Assembly: GCF_035083965.1 (NCBI RefSeq)
Contig: NC_089729.1
Location: 18,277,964 to 18,341,963, forward strand
DNA length: 64,000 nt
Source: Branchiostoma lanceolatum
Lineage: Eukaryota; Chordata; Leptocardii; Amphioxiformes; Branchiostomatidae
Direction: 5' to 3'
Each line of letters starts with the position of its first letter. Position 1 is the first letter of the stretch. Both the position numbers and the translations under genes were made by a program. This document shows, piece after piece, positions 23,790 through 36,700 of the stretch. The notes under the pieces were generated by a model. It did no database searches, was not told where the DNA came from, and saw only the letters and a list, made by a program, of their open reading frames with translations.

Positions 23790-24462
23790 TTTTTAATGAC
23801 ATTATTCATTAACTGTAATACAGTATTCATGGACTGGCACAGCAAACAGAATCATTCCAAATTTAAAATATTTAATCATTTTGTCCATCACAAAACGTTT
23901 GAACAAGAAAAGAAAGAAAAACCAGGCTGAGTCTACTATAGTAGAAAAATATCCAAAGATGCTCTCTGGACGAACTATCCAGTTATAAAGGCAGCCTATC
24001 ACAAAACCAGAGTTGTCAGAAATATGGCTTCCCTTATATTCAGTAATATGAAGTTGCTGTCAATGTACATATCAGCATGTATTTTTCAGCTCCAAACACA
24101 AAGGTTTCTCAAATTTCGTTTTCACCACTAAAATGTATGATCAACATACCAATTCGTAACTTCCAGCCTTATGCATTATCTAGCAAACACTAGCAAGAAT
24201 ACAGGAGTATTGTTTCTTTCAAATCAATTTTATGCAAATCAACTCAACATAGTGTATTATTAAAAAACACGATGCAGTAACATCCACACTTATCAGCATC
24301 TGCAAGGTATGATTTAGTGCATGTAACGTTGTATAAAAAATTACCAAGAAATCTGGATACACTGCAACTGACAGGCCAGTAACTCTAACATTTACTCCAA
24401 AATGTCATTCCATCAATGACATAATGCTCTTACTTTTCCAACTGTAAAACACTAACCACTCC
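23790..24462 (-). other. Presumed 3' UTR of the mosaic gene
   Basis: AT-rich sequence after the stop codon at 24463-24465. I see no canonical AATAAA on the minus strand close by; ATTAAA variants occur near 23875 and 23804. The transcript end is not determined. Confidence 0.35.
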
Positions 24463-24709
24463 CTACATCTTTGATGTTTTGTAGTCGATAGGGCGCAAAA
24501 TAAATTTTGTCGTCTTGCAATAGGGCTCGATATATTCGTTTTCCACAGGAAAATTTCTCATCTTCAGATGTACAAGCACGCCAGACTGATCTTTCACACC
24601 ACCACCTATCCCTACTGAAGCGGTGTGAATGTTATCACTGGTTGGGTGCGTCCTCTCTTCTTCCTTTGTAGAACCAATGTCACCAATTTTTGTCTTACGT
24701 CTGTGCCTC
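24463..24709 (-). CDS. SVEP1-like: Mosaic gene exon 47: cytoplasmic tail and stop
   Basis: Phase 2 in, 82 codons including stop after the split arginine. Starts [11 protein letters not shown], a stop-transfer cluster directly after the helix, then an acidic EEER stretch and two tyrosine sites (NEYIEPY, IDYKT). Ends TSKM then TAG. YIEP resembles an SH2-type site; this is inference. Confidence 0.88.
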
Positions 24710-27700
24710 CTGAAAAGGTAAGACGTACAGATTTTGAACTTGAATTGGTTTCATAAACAAAAAAGATGACATTCACTTTGAAAAAGAATTGTCATTGTAG
24801 CTATCAGAGTGTCAATATTAGCGATACAATGGTAATAGGTTTATCACAAATTATTGTCTGAAGGCTAATTGCAAGTAACATGAAAATACAACGCTATGTA
24901 ACATTGTCTAACTCTTCTATGTTATAAAGATTAACATTAAATGTCTTTCTGAAGTCTTACGAGATCACAAAAGAATAATTGAAAGTTTTACCTACCTGAA
25001 GATGAAACCAAATCCTATGACCAGCGCCACAGCCACGATGATCGTGGATGTGAGAGCTGCCACCAGTGTGGCGTTAGAGCCTTGTGATTCTATTATAGGG
25101 GACAAAGGTTACATCGATAAGCTGTAGGTTTATTGGGAGCATCGGCAGCAAAAAAAATATGACCCTTAAGATGCAAATGACACAAATATGGACATACTTT
25201 GTATCTGTACATTAATCAGTGAACTAAACAGTATAAAGAAGTATGTTTCAATGCATATGAGAAAATTCAACAAAGCATCAACCCGGTCACACAATTTTGT
25301 CATTAGCCTAATTACTAGGAAGAAATTAATGAAATCACTTCACCTGAAGGCCTTGTTGAAGTGACATTGGGGACCAGTGTGGAATAAACTGCAAAGAAGA
25401 GTAATGAATCATGTTCATTTTAATAGCTAGCATTTCTTAGATAGAGACAGCCAGAGATGACATGCTAAAACTGGAAATAAAATGGGAATTACAGGTACTT
25501 ACTCACCTCTTCAACACAAAATGTTTTGCTTAATCATATTCGGTCTTTTCCAAAAATATTCCTACTAGATTTAGCGTTAAACAGCCTCAGTTTTTCCTAA
25601 GACCAGTATAGCTAGTACAGTGAATAGATTACTTCAAAATCAAGAATAAATTAGAATAAATTACTTCAAAAATATGCCAATCAACCCCTTTCTATGAGGC
25701 GTGAAATGATTTTCAAAAGCAGTCTTCGTTTCCTTTCAACGATTAAAAGGTTCAGGACAATGTAAGGGCCCCTCTGGTCTGAAATATAACCATCTCTATG
25801 ACAAACAGTTGAAACTTACCGTAGCAGCTCATGATGTCCAGTGCCCCTTCGTCATCAGTTGTCGTTCCTGCTGGGCACTCCTCACAGTCCGTCATTCCCT
25901 CCAAACCCTGGTAACTGCCAACTGGACACTTCACACAGGCATGCTGAAGCCAGAAGGTGCCAGGAGGACACTTGGCTGAAACACAGTTAAAGAGGAATAT
26001 TGTTGGCTGAAAGTTGATAAATAAATAAAAATCGTTAGCTGAAAGTTGCAGCTCTAGCATGCATTGCCAATATCATGAAAACCGCTGTATGATTTATTTG
26101 TGTGCATCCGGAATACATGACAGCTAGAAAAGGCAACACATGCATGCGTTGTGTGACCCTATGATATACAGAAGATCATGCGCATTCTAGTGATCTGTAT
26201 TCCTACACACAACTCCTTCATGTGGTAACAGTACTAGTATATCAACCCTTAAGTTTGACTTGTGTGGTGATTTTGATCATTAGTCTTGACTCAAATGAAC
26301 TATTCACTAATTAGTGTGAACTAAAGAAAGAAGCTCCAAAGATTTATAAGATTATTTGGAGGCCACCTGCAAAATGCTTCTTTTTAAAGGGTCATTTAAT
26401 CTTGGTACTCACCACACATTGTAGTGGAAGGTATGGAACCTTCCTCACAAAGGTATCGTACGCCATACTGTAGCGTTGCCTCGCTAGGTCCATGCCTCTG
26501 CCCCTCCACCTCTACTATAAGGACGTCACTGTTGATCCACTCTCGAGTAGCATTGAATAGTTCTTCCATTTTGGTCAGCTGCTCAATATACAAAGCTGTG
26601 TCATTGACATTTGCTATTATCCCATCATGATCTTCAAATGCCATCGAGCCTTCGTAGGAGATTCTTACGTAGACGATGTCGTCAACGTCTTCTTGGCGTT
26701 TACGGCGAGAAGACTGGTTTGATTCGCAGTTGACAGTCACGACTTCTTTCAGCTTGCAGTCATCGGTTCCCCAGCAGGAAAGGTGCCGAACTGCTCTTTC
26801 AACAGAAGTGCTGAGTTGATTTTCGATGATGTTTGTCTGTTCCTGAGATTGGCAGGTTAGTCCTTTGTACCCATTGTAGCTATCCACAACCATAGTCGAT
26901 GGGATTGTCACAGCTGTAAATGATTAAGGCATGCTTAACACCATACAGAAACGTTTTGTCTGTATACATTGTGCAATGTTAAGTTTATGATTTCCCTTTG
27001 TGTCTTTTCACTGTATGTCTTCTTTTAATTATTAGCCCTCTCGTCGTTTGATTTTATTTCAAGGTTCCATAAATCAATGTCCCGTAATCCCAGCAAGGCA
27101 AATCGTGTATAATAATTACAATTACATACTCATGAAGATATAAGATATACTATCTGTATCTAATGGGCGGAAAAATCGTACAATAGTGTCATGATCATAC
27201 CGGCAATATGATATTGACAAGTGATGTTCAACACTATTTCCTCACTTGTATAGCCTGTGTATACTAGTGCACAATATATCGTGGGGATTAATCTCCCCCT
27301 TCCTGACCAGTGGGCCGGTAACTCTTGGGCGGGCTAGCAATGTGATTTAGTGAGGCTACTTACTTGTACAAGCAGGAAGTTTCCCATCTATGTTCTCTGT
27401 GGACTGGTGAGGCCAGAGGTAAGCAGTCTCTGGTCCACATGTGTACCGCTCCAGGGTGTGTTCTGTAAACCCGTATCCAGGCTGACAGGCTGCAGTACAC
27501 GTGATCGATGCGTTCATGGTGGTGCAGGTCAAGTTTGACGTGTCTGACCGTGTCAGTTCAACGCAGTCTGGAATAAAGTTATGGGCTTGAGTACATATAT
27601 AATAGTGGAACTGTCTAATATGGGTTTCACCCAGCGTCTATTGTTCCCATCATTTAATGGAATCTTGTTGAAAATGATGGCTAAAACAATGACCGTTCCG

Positions 27701-30700
27701 TCATTTTGAAAAAAAAATAGGCGCATGTCTAACAAAAAAAAGATAAGAAATAAGGGAATGAGAAAACCCGCCAATCAGTAGATGTATTATTCTTCTTTAA
27801 AAAAGTGTCTTACCTGCATTCACGTTGAATTCATAATATGGTTGAGATCATATAGTAATCAGAAATTGGTCCAAATTATAAAGAAAAACGAAATGATATA
27901 TAATACCTGGGCATTTGTCTGTGTGGCAGGGTTGTTCCTGACTAGAAGGGCCCTCACACGGTTTCCCTCCTTCTGCTGGGGGAGGGTTGTTACACAAGCG
28001 CCGACGAGTATGTATCCCCCCACCACAAGTCTGTGTGCACGGGCTCCAATCTAGCCACGGACTCCATCTGCCATCACCTATGTGAGGAAAATAATATAGG
28101 AAATTGGGGAAACGCTCTAAAACTATGAACACCTAACAAACAAATATTTCGATTTATGAAAATGGAAATAGCTTTCTGATGAGTAGTTTTGTATACTAAT
28201 CACCATCATAGTAAGTAAATGAATAGCTATATCATTTGATCGTACTCTTTCAGGACGATCTATTCAGCGTTAATTGGCACAACTGTGGGCAACTAGCCCA
28301 GCTCCACTCTTTCAGGGCTCACTGCAGGATTCACAGACGAATTCCGTTGTATGGAACGGTGGGTTAACTAATCATACCTGTAGAAATGGCTGCGACATAT
28401 ACATGTAATTCTATCACGTTACAATATCAAATATACAAGATAATCTGAATCTTGAGTGAAAAAGCATTATTCTGTTTTTTGCAAGCCGGATCAGCTAATT
28501 GGCTAGTAAGTTAACTAAACTCACCGAGTTTTTCTTCACAGAATGTGCCATAGTATCTCTCGTCACACTGACAAGTGTAGTTGGTCTGGCCGCTATGGCA
28601 GGTGGCTCCATTCTGACAGAGGCTGACCACACAGAAGTCTATCGGCTGGTCACACTGCTGACCAGTGAAGCCAGGTGGGCAGTGGCATTCGTAAGACCAA
28701 GGCAGGTTAATGCAGGTACTGCCAGATGAGCAGGGGTTGCTTTCACACTCATTGAAATCTGAATCACAGGAAGCAAGGATACAGAAGTTAGATACACGTA
28801 ACAGTGTTGTAGCTGTTATCTTCTTTAACAATGTGATTTCCTTAAGAAAAGACAAAAAGAAACAAAAGAACAAGCAATAGATTATGATACAGTCAAAACT
28901 GCCCAAGAAGACCACTCTGAGTACTGATAAAAAATGCTCTATGTGGACAGGTGTTCACTATATATATAGACAGGATTAACTATGCTTGAGTCAACACGAA
29001 AAATGACCTAAGGGACGACACCAAAACGTGGTGACCACCACATTATACAGTGGTATTCACTTGATTTTTATTTATTTATTTGAAATTATATTACCTCAAA
29101 ATATACAAGTACTACAAACTATGATGATAATAATAACAATAACTTAATTGCAAATTCATACCCGAAGGACACGAGATAGAGATACTGGTATATATATAAT
29201 ACACAATAAGGAAATAAACACAAAGTAAAGTAAAGCAAATGTACAACTGACAGTTTTTTTTACCATGATAAGGAAGAATCATAAGAAGATATTTTTTATG
29301 CACATTCGATTTGAACAAAAAAGTACCATCACAACGGCTTGGTTCCTGCTCAGAAACTTGTCCATGCAATGACCACCTGAAGTCTGGCCAGGCCCTGATA
29401 CTGTCAGCCGGCACATAACTGCATGATGACGCCATCTCCATGCGCTCTGTTCCACTCAGCGATTGCTCCCAAATGTAAAGTTGACTTATGTCTCCTGCAA
29501 AGGCATCCTCGGCCTGGAATCCTCCTAGATGTAAAAAAATTACATGAAACAGGTGATGCACTTTTTGAACAAATAACGTTTATTGCAAGTTCATGCATGC
29601 TCGTAGTCTAATTGCAGTTAAGCAAACTGCAACACGGAGAGGATGGGCAAACAATGATGAACAGTATAACATGTGACTAATCTAGTCTTAGCTGCTGACA
29701 CTTAGTTCTACTTTATTGGGTTCGACTTTTTTTTCAGAGACAGTGAAAGACGAATGATCCCACTTTTCCTGTAATGTGTGGGTTTTGTGATGTTAAGAGG
29801 AGAGTAGTTTTCTTTTTGTCTGTAAACGTGGAGAAATTAGGCTGGAAAATCGTGGCCGCTTTAAACAGCTCATTTCTTCGGTGGTCGTAGAATGGGCAAC
29901 TTGAGATACAATGTGTTTTGTCTTCATCGTGTTTGACATGCAATATTTACACTTTCTTTCGCACACAGAGAAGTTAAAAGCCAACCAAAATAGTTCATTC
30001 ATTTGACTCCTGAACAGCAAATAAAATAATTTATTAAAACATCACCAATACTGCCACACAAACGCTCTCATACACTAAACTCACACACATGCATACACAG
30101 TCAAACACGTTCACATTCACAGCCACATAAAACATTCACACACAAAAATATACACGTGCAGTACCACACAACACACAGTCATTATGTGTACGTACCTCCC
30201 AATTGAGTCTGCATCTGTCCCAGCACAATGTATCCTCCAGGTGGAATCACATAATCCACTTGCACATCTCTTGTAGAAAACACCTCTTCACCATCCTTGT
30301 AGACAACCAGCGTACCTCGGTTTAGCCACTTGACTGCAAGATGATGCCACACAGAATCGGCTACCGTCACGCCAGTTGTCACCGATTCCCTAATATTGCA
30401 TATTGATAACAACAACATAAATCTGGAATAAGCATCATCAGCCATGGTTAGTAATTAAGATTAAATGTAATATTTTCCACGTTTCTACAACAGATTATGC
30501 CAATATGCCAAAAATTTGACTTGCCAAACTACTCTCGAGCACATTTTCTGTTTTATTTTATTGTAAGAATAACATTTTATTGTAAGAATAACATACCCTC
30601 CGATAGTGACAATGACATTTCCAGGGTGGCTCAAGGAGAATGCATGCTCAAAATTGTCTCCTCTTTGAACTGCATACGAGATAATGGTTCCTCTTGCTTC

Positions 30701-33700
30701 GGAACTGCGGACCCATGCACCCATCCTTAGCACTTTCATACTGTCACGGATTCCATATGGTAGGATGGAATAGTCAGTTGTGCTTGATGAGGGAAAATGT
30801 AGATCATAGTCTGGAGAAAGCTCTAGAGGGACATAAATTTTAGGATCAAAATACAAAGTTAATTTTCATGAGTTAAGTTAAGAGAACAATCTGGTGCTTT
30901 TATCTTCTAAAGAATTGTGACATATCTACATGTATCTAGATAGATTCTATGCATGGAGTACGTTGCAATGTTTAGCAACAAATTTCAACAACAAACATTT
31001 TTTGTACAATGACCTTCATGGTTACTACTTATGTTACTATGGATGCATGATTTTTTAAAGTTTGTGTTTTTGACTTTGTATGCTTTTTAAAGGGGTCCTT
31101 GGAGCACATTCGCTCAGATAACTGAATCGATTTCTCTAAAGTTTATAGGTAAAAGAAAAAAAGTTTTAGTATCATGGCTTTCGTGCATACCTGTCTCACA
31201 ATCCCTTCCAGTGAATCCTGGCTTGCAGGTGCATGTATAAGTGCCGATACCGTCATGGCACACTGAATTGTCACCACATGGACCACTGGCACACTCATCC
31301 ACATTCACACTGCAGTTCGAGCCACTGTATGGAGTGAAAACATAAAATAGAATAGGCAACTGTTAAACTTAAGTCATGTTTTACACCGATTACTATGTTA
31401 TACTTACATTTAGTAAAAAAACACACAAAATTGTAATCATTAAAAACTAAAACTTTTGATGTTCAGGTAAAACGTTCAATAACCCCCGATTAATGTCTTA
31501 ATCGTTTCCTCCTCTTTGCTTAGTGCCATTCACATTGTAAAATAATCCATCTCCAAGCAGATCTATCGGTGGCAAATCAGTATTCAAAGGGCCAACCAGC
31601 ATCAGAAAGACCACCGTAGGCCCACTGGTTGGCCCTCTGAATACTGCCTTGCCACTGATAGATATGCTTTAAGACTAGTACATATTACCAAACGCAATAG
31701 GCTCAGTACAAACCTGTAGCCGTCTTTGCACAGGCATGAGAATGAACCAATCCCGTCAATGCAAACTCCGCCGTTCTCACAACTTGATGTTTCGCAGTCA
31801 TTGATGTTGTCTTGACATAATTCTCCCTGAAACCCCGTTGAGCATGTGCAATGGAAACCGGCTACCTCGTCTGTACAGGGCGCTCCATTTTGACATGGGT
31901 TTGGGTCGCATTCATTGGTCTCCTCTTCGCATCTCGCTCCTTCGTATCCATCCGTGCACCTGCAGATGTAGTGCCCTAGTCTGTCCTCACATGTCGCACC
32001 ATTTCGGCAGTCGTGACCAAGGCATTCGTCAACTTCCTCTTCGCAGTAACTCCCTGTAAATGCCAGCGGGCACTCGCATTGGTAACCATTCAACACGTCC
32101 GCACAGTTTCCTCCGTTTCTGCACGGGTTGGGTGTGCAGTCATCTTGGTTGATTTGACAGTACTTGCCCGTCCACCCTTCAGTGCACGTGCAGTGGATGC
32201 CACCATCTTCTTTCTCCGCACATGTGCCACTGTTGTTACAAGGGTGACTGGAACACGAGACAGTACGAACCGAGCAGTTCTTCCCACGATAACTTGCTGG
32301 GCATTTGCATCGATAGTCATCTACCAAGTCGACACAAGTTCCATTGTGCTGACATGGAGCTGTTGTGCAGTCATCTTTATTTGCTTCACAGGTGCCCCCT
32401 TCCCATCCAGACGTGCAGTGACACGTAAAGCCGTTGAACACGTCCGTACAAATGGCTCCGTGTAGACAGGGGCTACTCAAACATTCATCGGCATCTTCAC
32501 CGCAGTGCTCTCCACTATAGCCTTGTGCACATGGACATGAATAGCCATTTACTGAGTCTATGCAGGTCCCTCCGTTGAGGCACGGTATGGACGAACATTC
32601 ATCCACATCGAACTCACAGGTCTTCCCATCGTAACCATCGTTACAGATACATTCGTACGACCCGAAGTTGTTAATGCAGGTGCCATTGTTTAGACAGGGA
32701 AATGTGTAACACTCATCTGTATCATTGGTACAATTCTCTCCTTCCAGCCCCTCTGGACAGATGCACGTGTAGGATGAGTTGGTGCTCTCGCAAATGGCAT
32801 TGTTGAAGCAGGGCTCACTGGCACAGTTGTCAATTGGGCTTTCACAGAAGAAACCTACAGAAGTAGATGAAACAATGGGCAGGTGTTAATTCTCTATGCC
32901 GTAGAAATATCAACATCTAGAGTAAACCAAAAATGGATACATTGTTTCCATATCACTATAAAGCAGATTCTATTACCAGTTATAGATGGGTTTCTTTCCA
33001 CACACAAAAGAGGAACAAATTGCACTTTCTGACCAAATGAAATGATGATGATATCACACTAAAAAAAAGTATGTACCTGTATATCCATGTGGGCAAACGC
33101 ATGAATACGATGTTGCAATTGACGAGTCCTCCTCTTGACAGGTTGCTTCTTGGGCACACTGATTGTCAACACAGCTGCTCTGCAGTTGGTCACAGGTATC
33201 TCCGCCATACCTAGCCGTGCACACACACATGATGTTGCCGCTTTCCTGAACAGTGCAGGTTCCATTGTTGTTACATGGGGACAAGGCACATGCATCGATG
33301 ACGTCCACACAGGTGGAGCCTGCTAAACCTTCAGGACACTCGCAGGAGAATCCGTTCTGACCGTCATGACAATTCCCTCCATTTGAGCACGGCTGTGATG
33401 TGCACTCATCGATGTCGTCCTCGCAGTGGAATCCTGCATATCCAGGACCACATGCACATGAGTAGGAACCGTCGTCAGAGAACGCGCATGTGCCACCGTT
33501 CTGGCAAGGCTGCCGTGTGCAGGCGTTCGCTACATCTTCGCAAAGTTCTCCCCCTCGATTTTCTGCACAAATGCACTTGAATTCTACCCCAAGGTCTACA
33601 CAGGTACCGTTGTTGCGGCAAGGGTTGTCTTCACAGAGGTCTATGTCAGTTTGACACTCCGATCCTGAATAACCCGAGTGACAACTGCACTGATAACCAT

Positions 33701-36700
33701 TGACCGCATCGATGCACGTGCCATGGTTCTGACAAGGCTGCGACAAACATTCGTCAAAGTCTGCATCGCAGGTTTTACCATGGAAACCGTCATCACACTG
33801 ACAGACGAAATTTGAAATTTCGGCACTATTAATGCAGGTGCCACCGTTTCTACATGGGTTGTCGGCGCACCAGTTTGTCTGTTCTTCACAGTAGGTTCCT
33901 TCGTATCCCAATAAGCAGCTGCAGGTGTAACCATTGACTCTATCTTCACATGTACCGTTGTTTTGGCACGGGGATGATTCACATTCATCAATGTTGATGG
34001 CACACTCTGCCTCTGAAAAAGAAAGGTAACAGAAGTTACAACCTTAAACTTTATTGATCACCTGCTCTATTGACATTGACTGTACACAACCAGCAAGGGT
34101 ACTTTGGAAAGCTGGTATTCAAGACTTATTTCTTCTCTTATATTGCCAAGCCCAATAGCAATTGTAATATCGGTAGTCTGCGCATACATACGTTAGTAAC
34201 AAAACAAGTGACTTAAATTAGAATATTTTACTCATTTTGAATACAGATTGAAGAACAATTCTCCTGACCAAATGCAATTATGACAAAGAAAAAAACTAGG
34301 CTGAAAAGGGATAATACGTGTACTTCTTTAAACATTAAGTTTGTAACTGCTAATAACATTATGTTTAGCAACTGCTAATACCTGTAAAACCGTCAGTACA
34401 GTCACAGATGTAGGTGTTAATTCCATCCACACAGGTGGCATTGTTCAGACAGGGCTTTGAGCTGCAGTCGTCAATGTTGTTCTCACAGTTATCTCCCTCA
34501 AACCCAGTCAGGCAGGTGCAGCTAATTTTGCCAGATGTAAATATGCATGTGCCTCCATTGTCGCAGATGATGTTGTTGCACGGATCTATGTATAGCAGAA
34601 ATAGAACATGTCACTCATTGTTTACTACGATATGATAATATAATTATGGTATAGAGTATCCAAAGCAGGGCTCGAAATAGGGCGCGTGTGCGCACCCAAA
34701 ATTGGAGCTGTGCACTTCGTTTTTGACTGTGGGTGTACTGGTGCACCTAGATATTTCTGTAGGCTATAGGGTACACAAAGGTATGACTGTACACTTCCTC
34801 TTCTTGTACAGTAGTATACAGAATATTCTTGAAATGTAAGTATTAGAAAAAGCAATTTAATCTTTTATTGTACTTAGTATCAATTTTGAAGTTAGCTATG
34901 GAATTGCAGAATGATTGAACTTCGAGTGTTAAACGTTGTAATTATGTTTTGATGAAATTCAACTTCATTTCATGCATGTGGTGCACCCAAAATTATTTCC
35001 TTGCACCTACTTTTGTTGGATTGGGTGCACCAGTTTCCAAAAATTAATTTCGAGCCCTGCAAAGACATGGCAAACATTGTTTCATGCTAAATGCATAATG
35101 TTCAAATAAATTTCAAGGGAAAGGTATGAGTCATAAACAATTGAGACAAAACAACACAGGGAGAAAATCAGAATGAAAATCATATCGCATAAGAGATTGT
35201 GTTGTAGTTAATCTAAATGTAGTAACCACAATTTACCTTCACATTCATTACTATTAATTGAACCGTCGGTAACAGTTGTAAAGTGAGGTTCGCATGGCAG
35301 ACATGTCGTCTTTCCAGTTGAAGGCTGGTACCTGCCTTTTGCACATGGCTGACAGGGTTGCACCCCAGTTCGTGAAAAGCTACCAGCAGTACAGGGCTCT
35401 AGAATGATAGAAACATGTTGGAAAACATATAGAAACATAATTGTTCTCTTAAAATCCTAATTATCCAGTATAATCTTTGAAAAGCTGAATGAGAAATAGT
35501 TTACTAATGTCAAATTTAATTTTATGTAATTTTACTATTAGTTTTATGAATACTAACCTTGGCAACTGGCAACAGATGATGCTCCAATGCTGGCCGTCAT
35601 TGTGTCATTTGGACAGGGGATACACTGTGTTGATCCGTTCATGGACTGGTAGGTGTCTTTGGGACAGGGACTACATGGTTCAACCCCAGTTGTGCTATAC
35701 TGCCCCAGAGGACACATCGCTGTTGAGGAAAGCAAAAAAGGAAAACATGTAATGCACAGATAGTCATAGATACACAAAGCATCTAGGAATCGTTTCACGG
35801 TGTGCATCAATTTTCAATAAGGCCTAGGTGCTAACGCATAATTTAAACATTGTGCTATACGAGATGTTGGCCTTCATACTTGTAATAACACTGGCCCTAA
35901 ATCCCCCCATTCGTCTTGATGAAGGATTAAAAACCTTGCAATGCATTTTCCTACTTTCCTACTAGATGTTTTTTTTTATATTGACAAATATCATTTGTAA
36001 GTGACCATCAATACGATGTGTGGACTTACGTAAGCACTTGGTGAGGTTCCTTGCCTCCTCCCTGATTGTTGTGAAGCCTTCAGGACAGGGAATGCACGAA
36101 GTTTGACCAAACTGGTTCTGGTAAGTTCCCACAGGACATCTCACACAATCGTCCTGGTCTCCGTCATAGTATCGTCCAGTCCCACAGCCAACTGTGGAAT
36201 AAGATATTTCATGTTAGATATATAACGTTAGGGTATTTGAACGTGAACTACACTATAAAAAAACACAGATCTTTAGAGAATTCAGCAAAGCCAGTTACAT
36301 ATAACTTTTTTGGCTTATAAATTAGTACTGAGACCTTTTTATCTTATCGTTTGTGGCTTCATGTACAGAACACAAAGCATACTTACTACATTTCAGTGAG
36401 CTGTAGTTGGGCTCATATCCATAGTCACAAGCCAGATAAGACCAGTCGTCGTGCCAAAATGACGTATCATCAACCTCTGTCAGCAGTGCCGGCACATTTA
36501 ATGACTCTCCATGAGTTTCGAGCACTGTTGAGAAATTGTTGGCAATTTCTATCAATTTTTCATCTGATGCGAGCCAATCATCCTCGGCCAGCACGCCATC
36601 AGGCTGAATGCTCAAATCAATTTGGAAGTTGAACTTGATTGTAATGACATGCGTGTGGGTTGATCTGCGTCGCCGGCGTTTCCCAGATATGGGTCCGCAG

